Assembly (NCBI GenBank): GCA_949825065.1
Contig: OX463855.1
Location: 35,206,281-35,270,280 of the forward strand
DNA: 64,000 nt
Origin: Odontocerum albicorne
Taxonomy: Eukaryota > Arthropoda > Insecta > Trichoptera > Odontoceridae
Direction: 5' to 3'
Below are positions 1 to 10,345 of this stretch, in pieces; within the stretch, counting starts at the first letter, position 1; every line of letters starts with the position of its first letter. The notes below the pieces were generated by a model, which was not told the DNA's origin, made no database searches, and worked only from the letters and a program-made list of their open reading frames with translations. Position numbers and translations under genes: made by a program.

Positions 1-345
1 ACATTGTTGACATTATCTGTTGCCTGACTAGTCCACCTGCAGTATTAGCTGGGACGACCAAGGTCTGAGTGAATGTGATGGAATACAAGTAGCCTGAACG
101 AGTGGACTTGTTTTTGCTAAATAATTAGTGTAAGAATTGTTATCTGGTTATAAGTAGTATGTAGGTGTTATTTTTTTCTAAGAAATCATATATTATGATT
201 GGAAAAAATAAAATAAAATGATATGTAGGAAAATAAGATTAAGTAAGTGCATAAATGATAACATATAATTAAGATTAGTTAAGTTATAAATTTGTATATA
301 GGTATAGCCTTGACAAATGTTTGTACAATAATTTACTTTGTTTAA
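1..345 (+). repeat. 3' end of a dispersed LINE-like repeat, copy 1
   Basis: This AT-rich segment matches the reverse complement of 11270-11535 over its length. Shared landmarks are GCCTGAACGAGTGGAC, TAAGAATTGTTATCT and TATAAATTTGTATA. No ORF is preserved. I infer the 3' untranslated end of a non-LTR element, truncated by the window edge. The autonomous family is not identifiable here. Confidence 0.55.
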
Positions 346-679
346 AAAAAAAACTTCCAGCTATCCAGAAAGTTTTTCTTTTTCTTTCTTTTCTCTCTTT
401 TCGCTGGTGGTGAATCGGGAATTGTGCGTGCGTGTTTGTGCGTTATCTTCTCATTCATTCTTATATTACTGCTTAACTATTTCAATGTACTACTGCCTAA
501 CTATTTCAATGCTGTTTCAACTATTTCATTTGTCATTTGTCATTCTACTTTTATAAAATTTGGACTCCTTTAAGGCTTTTATTTTTTTCGTTCTTGCTGA
601 CAGTTAACCTGAGGTGGTACGAGTATATGTGGATTTACTTTTTATTTTGTTTTCTGCCATACATTTGTTTTTTATTTAT
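346..679. other. unassigned AT-rich spacer
   Basis: T-rich sequence with a short duplicated stretch (ACTATTTCAATG twice near 475-512). I see no gene, RNA or recognisable transposon. Confidence 0.4.
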
Positions 680-1085
680 TTTTTAATCTAGATATGCGGG
701 GGTGTGGGCTGGAAGCCTCCCAATGCCCTTGCGGTCGGGCTCACACTACATTGGTGGGGTGTATCTCGGCCGGGGGAATGTTTGTGGGATGAGCCCGGAT
801 CTTTTAATGTCTTCTCTCTTGAATTTATTTTTTTTGTCATCTATTTATTTTCTGTGTTTTTTTTTCTCTTCTTATTACATGTTCAAGGGTATGGGCTGAA
901 AAACATCTGGTGTCCCCGTGGCTGGGCTCACCCTATATTGGTGGGGTGTATCTTGGCCCGGGGGATGTTATTTGATGAGCCCTGACCTTTTGATAGCTTC
1001 TGTTTTTTAATGTATTCTTGAAATGTGTCTCAATGTATTATTTACATACTATGTTGCTATCAATAAACCTTTATTTATTTAAAGT
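680..1085 (+). repeat. dispersed retroposon 3' end, family R, copy 1
   Basis: The copy contains two related GC-richer modules (near 700-800 and 895-985), both with TTGGTGGGGTGTATCT. It ends in CTATCAATAAACC followed by TTTATTTATTTA. The same sequence recurs at 54085-54465 (+), 55676-56150 (-) and in degraded form at 6055-6345 (-). Short ORFs across it are not conserved between copies. Best read as a non-coding 3' end of a LINE, or a SINE. Confidence 0.65.
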
Positions 1086-1129
1086 TGTTAAAGAGGCTTA
1101 GAGGGAAAACTAGACTTAAATCCTTTAAA

Positions 1130-1205
1130 AAAAAATCAAAATCCAACAAGATTCAAACTGTTATCCTCGGCCTGAGAGATAAGCGTCTTACTAATCAGGT
1201 TTTAA
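1130..1205 (-). repeat. tRNA-derived SINE head, degraded
   Basis: On the minus strand this reads as a tRNA-like head with a decayed B box. It resembles the SINE family 2 heads at 31262-31345 (-) and 33601-33673 (+). Confidence 0.35.
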
Positions 1206-1605
1206 TAGATGTGCTCTTTTTTTTGTAATTTGATATAAGCATATTTATTGTCTCGGTTGGATACATATCTGGAACAAGTTAAATTCTTCTTTATTTTCAA
1301 TCCTGAGGAAAAGGAAGTGCTAATAACAATATCATTATCTCCACAAAGCAGAACATTTATTTTTTACCATATCTTTATTTTCATCGCATTCACAAGAGTG
1401 TATCTATTTTGCGTGAACTTGTGGCTTTTAAACTACGTTACGCAAAATGCTTTTATATTCCAGGATGATGACTTCCTCTACCGTGACTCACTTTCTTCCC
1501 AACCGAAAATTTTGGATTCCTTTCACTTCCACCTTTTTATCCTTCGACTAGTTTTTTTCGTAATATGAGTGGCCTGCTCTTTAAATGGTGCCATCCATTC
1601 TGTCG
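1206..1605. other. unassigned AT-rich sequence
   Basis: A 106-codon open frame spans 1248-1568. It has no recognisable domain and the low-complexity, T-rich composition of its surroundings, so I do not call it a gene. Confidence 0.4.
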
Positions 1606-1610
1606 TGTAA

Positions 1611-1800
1611 CTCATGACTGAACATCGTGACTTCCAAAGAGTCTTCTCCATCCATCCCTGCACTCCACGGCTCGAAGGGTAGTTGTTAAGGGATTCCATT
1701 TGTATCTCACTTTGTCAGTACAACGCATTGGAATTCCACGCCTCCAGCAACCACAAACCTCTCCAATCTGTCTACTTGGCCACGAGTAATGGGCCCAAAG
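1611..1800 (-). pseudogene. LINE reverse transcriptase C-terminal fragment
   Basis: Minus-strand frames encode a tail of the type RWTDKV...TLRAVECRDGWRRL...GSHDVQS, typical of the extreme C terminus of non-LTR RT proteins (GRP-rich, then RW-D, then the R-W motif). The fragment faces 1805-2010, which encodes the same tail on the other strand, so the pair forms an imperfect inverted repeat. No catalytic RT motif is present. Confidence 0.55.
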
Positions 1801-1804
1801 AATT

Positions 1805-2010
1805 AGAGAACTCGTCGAAAGATGGGAATGCAAGGAGGTGTGGAAGGATGACGCATACGAGGAAGAATCCCATTGCGTTGGGCTGACCAAGTGAAATACG
1901 CAACTGGACTATCCTTAAAACTGCCCTTCGAGCCGCGGAGTGCAGGAATGGGTGGATAGAAGTCATTAGATATTATAATGGGAGTCACGATGCTCAGTCA
2001 TAAGCTACGC
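1805..2010 (+). pseudogene. LINE reverse transcriptase C-terminal fragment, inverted partner
   Basis: With one frame change the + strand reads ADQVKYATGLSLKTALRAAE, then CRNGWIEV and GSHDAQS. This is the same C-terminal tail as the minus-strand copy at 1611-1800. The two copies meet head to head near 1802. Confidence 0.55.
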
Positions 2011-3330
2011 GACAGGATTATGGTTCCCAACCTACACATATTTAAATCATAAGCCATTATATTCAATCACACCATAAAGGATTATTTATTAAAACCCTAT
2101 GATGTTTCACGTCGTCTTTTACTGTCCATGGTGTTTTATGTCGTCTTTTTATACCCATGCTTTTTATGAGTTTTTTTGCTTCCTATGCTTTTTCACGTCA
2201 TCGTCTTTTACTGGCGATGCTGTTTCACGCCGTATTTTTCTATCCATAATGTTACATACATACATATAATTAAACCGTGTCCCTTGCGGGGTAGGCAAAG
2301 ATAACAGATCTTCAAACTTTTCTATCCAAGCACACCATAGATTTAGACTCTGGAATCAGCTAATATGATACTTATTCCATCATTGAAATGCTTCAAAAAG
2401 CTAATTAAAAACATTATCTTCAGTGGCGTGATGTGTTTTTCGATATTTTCTTTCATCATTTTATCCAATGTCCCTTTCTTTCTCCTGGTCATCGATAACC
2501 TTGCACAATTTGCATTCGGTTTTTTTTTTTCATTTTGGTATTATAAAGGTTTTTCCTCTACACAAATAATACAAATCCCTCAACTTCCACTCAAATTTTA
2601 GTATAATAAAACGATTTTATGGCTGTAAGGTATTGCCACTTAACAATAAACCTGCCATATTGTACATTAAAATTTTACGAATCGACTAGATATAAAACAA
2701 TCCCATTAGAATAGTGACCTTAAGCAAAAAACAATTTGAAATTTTAACTTTTCAATAAAATGGTTGTTCCAGAGGCTTTATAACCTTAATGAAACTGCGC
2801 CTGGATTTCAACCTAGGGGATGGGGATTTGTGGTTATGCAAAAGGATGTCTGAGGTCATCCAGTTGGTTGGATCTTTAAGCACTGCTTCCAATGTCTGTC
2901 CTGATTTTTAAAGAAGTTATTCCCAGCTGGAATGTTATACAGAAATTTCGTTATTGAATTTCATACAAGTTCATACAAAGTTTTTACCACTGTATAGCGC
3001 GTTGAAAACCGCTGACATACGAGTAAAGTAGCACAAGCTCATGGTGGAGAAAGGGTGGTGGTGGTACACCCTCACGCCTCCTTCAGGTGATGATGTTTGC
3101 ACGGGGACGGTTAATCGTCTTTGAGTTCCCTCGAGGGGTGTATATTTAGTATGTAATTTAACTCTCCCCCCTTTTGAGCCGAATACACCCGAAGAGACGG
3201 TTCGTGTGTCTTCCTTCTTACTTTAATTTTAGAAATCCTTAACAACATAATAAATAGGACCATTATTTTTTTATTAAAATAAATCCTTTCAATGGTTAAG
3301 TACTCGTAGTTGTTGCAAAAATCCGAGACG
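2011..3330. other. unassigned repeats and spacer
   Basis: From 2254 to 2310 lies the lepidopteran-type motif ACATACATACATATAA followed by CCCTTGCGGGGTAGGC, the end of a common retroposon seen in reverse. From 2330 to 2425 a + strand stretch reads RLWNQLI then CFKKLIKNIIF, like a Jockey/CR1-type RT C terminus. The rest shows no gene. Two near-repeats of 'ATG.TTTCACG.CGTCTTTT' occur at 2100-2235. Confidence 0.4.
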
Positions 3331-3472
3331 AAAGTACAGTACCCGGTGGTAAATAATACACATGGGGCTAAAGAAAGAAACTGTCGGTCATAATCGGCTA
3401 ACTTCGGCTTTGTAGGGCGTCGTCTCTGTCGCACGATTGATTGACAAATCGCGACGGAACACGTGTAACATA

Positions 3473-4125
3473 TCGATCAATAAGTCCCGGGACTAACCAA
3501 CAGATTGCGCCTCTAATAACAAATCCATACTATTCTCAGTTAGTACCAGCCTTTAGAAGTTACGTGTCAAACTTTCATGACATTCCGATATTGTGTCATT
3601 GAGTTACAGTGGTTTGAGTGACGCTACTTTTGTTATTTTAAAAACAATGGAAAAAACGGAATTTCGTGTGTTGATAAAACATTACTTTTTAATGGTAAAA
3701 AATACCGTTCAAACTCAGCGATGGCTTAAAAAGTGTTATCCGGACTCTGCTCCGTCGAAAACAATAATTTGTCGGTGGTATGCTGATTTCAAACGCGGTC
3801 GTACAGACACAAATTATGTTGAACGCTCTGGTCGTCCAAATGAGGCTGTTACACCAAAAAACATTAAAAAAAAACTCAAAATCATTGGAGCCAAATCTCA
3901 CGCAAAGTAAAGTTGCGTGAGATTTGGCTCCAATGAAGAAGTGATTGCCGAAACTAACGCCTGTTTTGAAACCAAAGATAAATCGTTCTACACGGCTGGC
4001 ATAGAAAAGTTAGGAAAGCGTTGGAATGAATGTATCGCTCTTGAAGGAGACTATGTTGATGAATAAAGAAGAGTTTTTGCAAACTAATGTTGTTTTAGTA
4101 GTTAGTCCCGGAACTTATTGATCGA
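3473..4125 (+). mobile_element. internally deleted mariner nested in MITE M1
   Basis: TIRs begin TCGATCAATAAGTCCCGGGA on the left; the right end is the inverse with one change. The left flank is TA and the right flank is TG, a decayed duplication. At 653 bp it is about half the length of an intact mariner. It carries only the start and the end of the transposase gene. Confidence 0.8.
3647..4067 (+). pseudogene. mariner transposase, N and C termini only
   Basis: The ATG at 3647 opens an N-terminal helix-turn-helix region containing WLKKCYPDSAPSKTIICRWY and RSGRPNEAVTP. The frame stops at 3908-3910. After the junction, another frame encodes the C-terminal RFGSNEEVIAETNACF and ALEGDYVDE. The whole catalytic D,D34D core is missing. 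The junction (3882-3936) is a 24-bp inverted repeat around a 7-nt loop. The left arm is an inverted copy of native C-terminal sequence, so the deletion arose with a local inverted duplication. Confidence 0.8.
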
Positions 4126-4489
4126 TGTGATCGATGCGAATGACAGAGACGACGCTCTACAAAGCCGAAGTTAGTCGATTATGGTCGGCAGTCTCTTTCT
4201 TAAGCCCGATGTGTGTTACTTAGCGCCGGATACTTGTAATATACCGGTACAGTGAAGTCTTTGTACATTCAAATACATAAAAAGAAAAAATGTCAAACTT
4301 TAGAATATCTTAGTCGATACTTATGCCAGTAAAACATTGCTATATATAATAACAACAAATCTTAAATATTACCTAGACTGGCAAACTCCAATAAAACAAA
4401 CAAGTCAGGTTTGTGGAAGGTTCAGGCACACTGGAACAAATTTTGAACATACGACAAATTATAAACACTGTATACAGATCCCGTTTTTT

Positions 4490-4985
4490 TATCTGATGTA
4501 CCAGATTTGCGTTTAGTCCTGGTCCCGTGTTTTAAGTTATCGATACCTCTGCTAAAAAAGTACATATCACAGGCATCGAGCAAATATTTTTGTAAATAAT
4601 TCAACCTTTTAACAATAGTCTTCTGATGGTAAAAAGCATAGATAATGAAAATATGCATGAATTGATTTATGATGGAGATTCTGACGTCGTGCCATCAATG
4701 TGCAGTGAAGTGTCAGATTTTGAAGATTTTAACAAATACTAACTACAGTCTTCGGGTCCAAAAAAAATAAGGAATTTGCAGAATCCTTCAAACAGGTTAT
4801 CAAAGAGCATGTCTACATATGTGTTGATATTTATTCCATTAAATGACAAAAAAAGAAAAACCTACAGAACTTGCAAGGTATGTGGTAAGCTCAAGAAGAG
4901 AAGTGAGACCAGGAACATATGTAAAGAGATGTAACTCTCCACAAAGAAGTATATTGGCAGAAATATCAGACGAATAACTTCTTCT
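4490..4985. mobile_element. piggyBac-like transposon remnant, copy 1
   Basis: On the + strand from about 4640, an acidic stretch (LIYDGDSDVVPSMCSEVSDF) is followed at 4845-4930 by KKRKTYRTCKVCGKLKKRSE and TRNIC. This resembles the cysteine-rich C terminus of piggyBac transposases. On the - strand, 4490-4660 encodes KRLNYLQKYLLDACDMYFFS. A related copy lies at 17510-18165 in opposite orientation. Frames are broken and the catalytic core is absent. Family assignment is tentative. Confidence 0.4.
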
Positions 4986-4989
4986 TCTC

Positions 4990-5600
4990 CCTGGCTGAGA
5001 AACTCACTGTCTGAGAAAACTGTTGGGGTCAGCTCTCCTCGTCCTCAGGTTGTATGCTCTTCTGTCCCGGACTACGTCGCCCACGCCGTGCCTCTGCATC
5101 AGGTTATCTTTTTGCACCACCCATAAATTCTTTGGTCTTCCTCTGGTTGTTATTCGAGGAAGATCCATGGAGATTGCCTGTTTCACAATGTGATAGGTTG
5201 CTCTGCGTCCAACATGCCCATACCATCTCAATCCATCCGCCTCTCCTCCATCTTACTGTTGATGTTTGTAACACCTAGGCTTCCACGAATGCGTGAGCTT
5301 TTTATTTGATCCCTTAGGGATACACCAGCTGACCATCTTAGCATGCGCATTTCAGCAGTTTCTACTTGCCTGAAGTAAGAGTTATACATCTACCAGCATT
5401 CGGAGTCATAGAAGAGTGCGTGTCTGACAATAGTTTGGTATACTTTTCCTTTTAACTTTACTGGCATTTTCGGATCACATAGAACTCCCGTCATTGATCT
5501 AAACTTCATCCATCCCACACTAATCCTATGTGTTACATCTGCTGCACATCCTCCATCGCTATGGATGAGTGACCCAAGATACTTAAAGGAGTCACAATTT
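4990..5600 (-). pseudogene. LINE endonuclease-RT C-terminal fragment (family B), copy 1
   Basis: Minus-strand frames read in order: VGWMKFRSMTG, KMPVKLKGKVYQTIVRHAL, a sequence like MRMLRWSAGVSLRDQIKS, GSLGVTNINSKMEE, then MRWYGHVGRR, GRPKNLWVV and RADPN. This is the thumb and C terminus of a common insect LINE RT. The fragment is frameshifted and lacks the RT core. Sister copies lie at 47935-48280 and 52935-53540, all on the minus strand. Confidence 0.75.
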
Positions 5601-5945
5601 GGTAATATTAGACGAATAACTCAAGTATGAAAAAAAAAACTTACAAATTCTCAATACAATATCCCTAAAATTTAATTAGGTTTAGTAATTTTAGTAAACC
5701 CTTTATAAAAATAGGTCGAGCACTGGGGAAGTTTATCATGATTTTGATCGGGTTTTAATGTGTTGAGAACATACGAGATTTCAAGACTCCCGTGATACTA
5801 CCCTTTATAGACTTCACAAAGGTTTTGAATTTATAGACTATGTGTGGAGTTAATATTTCGTTAAGCGTTCGTAAATATTGTCCGAATTAACTCAACGTGA
5901 TCTTTAGTGAAAATCATTTATGGAATTTTACAATATTCAAACCGA
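5601..5945. other. unassigned spacer
   Basis: AT-rich sequence with no ORF of note and no recognised repeat. Confidence 0.4.
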
Positions 5946-6024
5946 CCAGTGACAGAAAGGTATGATAGTGACAGAAAGGTGTGATAGTGACAAAAAGGTG
6001 TGATAGTGACAAAAATGTGTGATA
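5946..6024. repeat. short tandem repeat, ~19 bp x 4
   Basis: The unit is GTGACARAAAGGTGTGATA with small changes. Confidence 0.8.
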
Positions 6025-6054
6025 GGATAGATAAGCAAATAAATGCAACATATA

Positions 6055-6345
6055 ATTAATAAATATAGGTTTATTGATAGCAACATAGTATGTATGTGTA
6101 CATATACGAGTATCCTGAATAAACATATGTTATGTTATATTATTATATATGTTATGTTATATGATATTTAAAGATATGTTATTTTCAAAGAAAATACATT
6201 TAATAGAGAACATATTTAAAGGTCTGGATTCAACTCATAACATCCCCCCCCCAGTCCAGATACACCCCACCAATGGAGGGCGAACCCGGTCGCGAGGACA
6301 TAAATGTTGTTTTTTTTAGCCCACATCCATGTTCATGTAAATTAG
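6055..6345 (-). repeat. family R retroposon 3' end, degraded copy 2
   Basis: This is the reverse complement of the copy at 680-1085. It contains GGTTTATTGATAGCAACATA and then CACCCCACCAATGGAGGGCG. A run of C interrupts it at 6245-6252. Confidence 0.55.
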
Positions 6346-6360
6346 AAGACAAAAAAAAAT

Positions 6361-6810
6361 TAAGGGCAAGTTAATGAAATCTGCCAATTGGCTATTATTT
6401 TCTCAGATGATGGAAGAGCTGTGAGAGATATTGAACGGTGTGAAGCAATAGGAAACAATGTCAATGGGGCACTAGAACATATATACCTGAACCGGACGGT
6501 ACTTAAATCTGCTTAGATGATAGCTCACAGCATTATTTTAGTACCAACTTTGTTGTATGGAAGTAAAACGTGGACGTGGAAATGACTGAAAGATGCTGAA
6601 TAAATGCTGTAGAAATGCGTTAACTGAGAAAAATACATAAAGTGATAATGTATCACAGAACACGGAATTGAGTGATAAAGGATTAATGGAAACTTAAGAA
6701 TGAAGTATCGAGTAGGATGAAGAAGAGCACGCTGAGATGGTTTGGACATGTAGAACGAATGAATAAAGAAAGACTAACAAAACAAATATGCGGTGTAAAT
6801 GTGAGTAGAA
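6361..6810 (+). pseudogene. LINE RT thumb region (family A), 5' part of a split copy
   Basis: The + strand frames read in order DDGRAVRDIERCEAIGNNVN, PTLLYGSKTWTWK and STLRWFGHVERMNKERLTKQ. This is the classic post-catalytic region of an insect LINE RT (R-ERC, LLYGSETW, LRWFGHVERM). Several stops and frameshifts are present. The copy is interrupted near 6811 by a SINE-like insert and the 47-bp satellite, and its continuation lies at 10124-10345. Confidence 0.75.
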
Positions 6811-6926
6811 GGGGTTGTTTGGCTGACAAATCAAGAGTATTGGGTTCGATTCCCGGTAGTGCTACAATAATTTCCACTGAAGCTGTTAAGATTGAATATA
6901 CCTAAAATATTCTTTAACTTCGCTTT
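6811..6926 (+). repeat. SINE-like insert with a tRNA B box
   Basis: It contains GGGTTCGATTCCCGG, a good RNA polymerase III B box, preceded by TGGCTGACAAATCAAGAGTA. It sits between the split LINE and the first satellite unit. No complete tRNA cloverleaf forms, so it is a SINE head and not a tRNA gene. Confidence 0.5.
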
Positions 6927-9900
6927 GTAGCAGCCTATTAGTAAGTCAAGGGTATACTTGACACAGTGTTCTTGTAGCAGCCTATTAGTAAGTCAAGGGT
7001 ATACTTGACACAGTGTTCTTGTAGCAGCCCATTAGTAAGTCAAGGGTATACTTGACACAGTGTTCTTGTAGCAGCCTATTAGTAAGTCAAGGGTATACTT
7101 GACACAGTGTTCTTGTAGCAGCCTATTAATAAGTCAAGGGTATACTTGACACAGTGTTCTTGTAGCAGCCTATTAGTAAGTGGAAGGTATACTTGACACA
7201 GTGTTCTTGTAGCAGCCTATTAGTAAGTCAAGGGTATACTTGACACAGTGTTCTTGTAGCAGCCTATTAGTAAGTCAAGGGTATACTTGACACAGTGTTC
7301 TTGTAGCAGCCTATTAGTAAGTCAAGGGTATACTTGACACAGTGTTCTTGTAGCAGCCCATTAGTAAGTCAAGGGTATACTTGACACAGTGTTCTTGTAG
7401 CAGCCTATTAGTAAGTCAAGGGTATACTTGACACAGTGTTCTTGTAGCAGCCTATTAGTAAGTCAAGGGTATACTTGACACAGTGTTCTTGTAGCAGCCT
7501 ATTAGTAAGTCAAGGGTATACTTGACACAGTGTTCTTGTAGCAGCCTATTAGTAAGTCAAGGGTATACTTGACACAGTGTTCTTGTAGCAGCCTATTAAT
7601 AAGTCAAGGGTATACTTGACACAGTGTTCTTGTAGCAGCCTATTAGTAAGTGGAAGGTATACTTGACACAGTGTTCTTGTAGCAGCCTATTAGTAAGTCA
7701 AGGGTATACTTGACACAGTGTTCTTGTAGCAGCCTATTAGTAAGTCAAGGGTATACTTGACACAGTGTTCTTGTAGCAGCCTATTAGTAAGTCAAGGGTA
7801 TACTTGACACAGTGTTCTTGTAGCAGCCCATTAGTAAGTCAGGGGTATACTTGACACAGTGTTCTTGTAGCAGCCTATTAGTAAGTCAAGGGTATACTTG
7901 ACACAGTGTTCTTGTAGCAGCCTATTAGTAAGTCAAGGGTATACTTGACACAGTGTTTTTGTAGCAGCCCATTAGTAAGTCAAGGGTATACTTGACACAG
8001 TGTTCTTGTAGCAGCCTATTAGTAAGTCAAGGGTATACTTGACACAGTGTTCTTGTAGCAGCCCATTAGTAAGTCAAGGGTATACTTGACACAGTGTTCT
8101 TGTAGCAGCCTATTAGTAAGTCAAGGGTATACTTGACATAGTGTTCTTGTAGCAGCCTATTAGTAAGTGGAAGGTATACTTGACACAGTGTTCTTGTAGC
8201 AGCCTATTAGTAAGTCAAGGGTATACTTGACACAGTGTTCTTGTAGCAGCCTATTAGTAAGTCAAGGGTATACTTGACACAGTGTTCTTGTAGCAGCCTA
8301 TTAGCAAGTCAAGGGTATACTTGACACAGTGTTCTTGTAGCAGCCCATTAGTAAGTCAAGGGTATACTTGACACAGTGTTCTTGTAGCAGCCTATTAGTA
8401 AGTCAAGGGTTTACTTGACACAGTGTTCTTGTAGCAGCCTATTAGTAAGTCAAGGGTATACTTGACACAGTGTTCTTGTAGCAGCCTATTAGTAAGTCAA
8501 GGGTATACTTGACACAGTGTTCTTGTAGCAGCCTATTAGTAAGTCAAGGGTATACTTGACACAGTGTTCTTGTAGCAGCCTATTAATAAGTCAAGGGTAT
8601 ACTTGACACAGTGTTCTTGTAGCAGCCTATTAGTAAGTCAAGGGTATACTTGACACAGTGTTCTTGTAGCAGCCTATTAGTAAGTCGGGGGTATACTTGA
8701 CACAGTGTTCTTGTAGCAGCCTATTAGTAAGTCGAGGGTATACTTGACACAGTGTTCTTGTAGCAGCCTATTAGTAAGTCAAGGGTATACTTGACACAGT
8801 GTTCTTGTAGCAGCCTATTAGTAAGTCGGGGGTATACTTGACACAGTGTTCTTGTAGCAGCCTATTAGTAAGTCAAGGGTATACTTGACACAGTGTTCTT
8901 GTAGCAGCCTATTAATAAGTCAAGGCTCTACTTGACACAGTGTTCTTGTAGCAGCCTATTAGTAAGTCAAGGGTATACTTGACACAGTGTTCTTGTAGCA
9001 GCCCATTAGTAAGTCAAGGGTATACTTGACACAGTGTTCTTGTAGCAGCCCATTAGTAAGTCAAGGGTATACTTGACACAGTGTTCTTGTAGCAGCCTAT
9101 TAGTAAGTCAAGGGTATACTTGACACAGTGTTCTTGTAGCAGCCTATTAGTAAGTCGAAGGTATACTTGACACAGTGTTCTTGTAGCAGCCTATTAGTAA
9201 GTCGAAGGTATACTTGACACAGTGTTCTTGTAGCAGCCTATTAGTAAGTCAAGGGTATACTTGACACAGTGTTCTTGTAGCAGCCCATTAATAAGTCAAG
9301 GGTATACTTGACACAGTGTTCTTGTAGCAGCCTATTAGTAAGTCAAGGGTATACTTGACACAGTGTTCTTGTAGCAGCCTATTAGTAAGTCAAGGGTATA
9401 CTTGACACAGTGTTCTTGTAGCAGCCTATTAGTAAGTCGAAGGTATACTTGACACAGTGTTCTTGTAGCAGCCTATTAGTAAGTCGAAGGTATACTTGAC
9501 ACAGTGTTCTTGTAGCAGCCTATTAGTAAGTCAAGGGTATACTTGACACAGTGTTCTTGTAGCAGCCCATTAGTAAGTCAAGGGTATACTTGACACAGTG
9601 TTCTTGTAGCAGCCTATTAGTAAGTCAAGGGTATACTTGACACAGTGTTCTTGTAGCAGCCTATTAGTAAGTCAAGGGTATACTTGACACAGTGTTCTTG
9701 TAGCAGCCTATTAGTAAGTCAAGGGTATACTTGACACAGTGTTCTTGTAGCAGCCTATTAGTAAGTCAAGGGTATACTTGACACAGTGTTCTTGTAGCAG
9801 CCTATTAGTAAGTCAAGGGTATACTTGACACAGTGTTCTTGTAGCAGCCCATTAGTAAGTCAAGGGTATACTTGACACAGTGTTCTTGTAGCAGCCTATT

Positions 9901-10123
9901 AGTAAGTCAAGGGTATACTTGACACAGTGTTCTTGTAGCAGCCTATTAGTAAGTCAAGGGTATACTTGACACAGTGTTCTTGTAGCAGCCTATTAGTAAG
10001 TCAAGGGTATACTTGACACAGTGTTCTTGTAGCAGCCTATTAGTAAGTCAAGGGTATACTTGACACAGTGTTCTTGTAGCAGCCTATTAGTAAGTCAAGG
10101 GTATACTTAACACAGTGTTCTTG
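6927..10123. repeat. satellite array, 47 bp x 68 units
   Basis: The unit starts GTAGCAGCCTATTAGTAAGT and continues CAAGGGTATACTTGACACAG and TGTTCTT. The period is 47 bp throughout (3,197 bp, 68 units). Each unit holds the inverted repeat TCAAG...CTTGA around GGTATA. Variants (CCCATTAG, ATTAATAAG, GTGGAAGG, TCGAAGG, TCGGGGG) are shared in register: ATTAAT and GTGGAAGG units at 7115/7162 recur at 7585/7632 (470 bp), and a TCGAAGG pair at 9136/9183 recurs at 9418/9465 (282 bp). This indicates block duplication. There is no ORF and no spacer-like variation. Confidence 0.97.
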
Positions 10124-10345
10124 AGATGAAAGTGATGGGGTCAAGTAAAGCCAAGAAAAGTATGGTTGGATCAAGTAAATTATGTTTTGAAAGGAGGAAA
10201 TATAAAAGACAGGAAAACAGAAAAATCTTTTGTAGTTATAAAAGAAGACTTAAGTGCGTAAAAAAAGCGAAAGATATGTGTCATGGTATGAAAGTGTAAA
10301 GTTCTTTTCTCTTTTTCTACCCAGACAGGGAAATGTCGTGATGGT
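10124..10345 (+). pseudogene. LINE RT C terminus (family A), 3' part of the split copy
   Basis: Degraded + strand sequence matches the tail that normally follows LRWFGHVERM: a GSSK/DQV-like segment, a GGAAATATAAAAGACAGGA block, then TCTACCCAGACAGGGAAATG and CGTGATGGTA. It continues the copy at 6361-6810 once the satellite is removed. Confidence 0.6.

Larger units (their letters stand above)
3337..4236. mobile_element. palindromic MITE family M1 (copy A), split by a mariner
   Basis: Ends read CAGTACCCGGTGGTAAATAA on the left and the inverse on the right, flanked by TA on both sides. The long arms (3337-3470 and 4128-4236) share the landmarks GTAGRGCGTCGTCTCTGT and CTAACTTCGGCTTTGTAG. Other copies lie at 17848-18032, 19491-19694, 45605-45829 and 45981-46111. 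TA duplication plus long TIRs suggest mobilisation by a Tc1/mariner-type transposase. The hairpin loop is occupied by a mariner at 3473-4125. Confidence 0.75.

Noticed and set aside
1772..1988. Overlapping short minus frames at 1772-1988
   Set aside because: They are antisense shadows of the + strand LINE fragment at 1805-2010.
6927..10123. Regular 47-bp repeats considered as a CRISPR array
   Set aside because: Units are directly tandem with no unique spacers, in a eukaryotic transposon-rich context with introns. It is a satellite.
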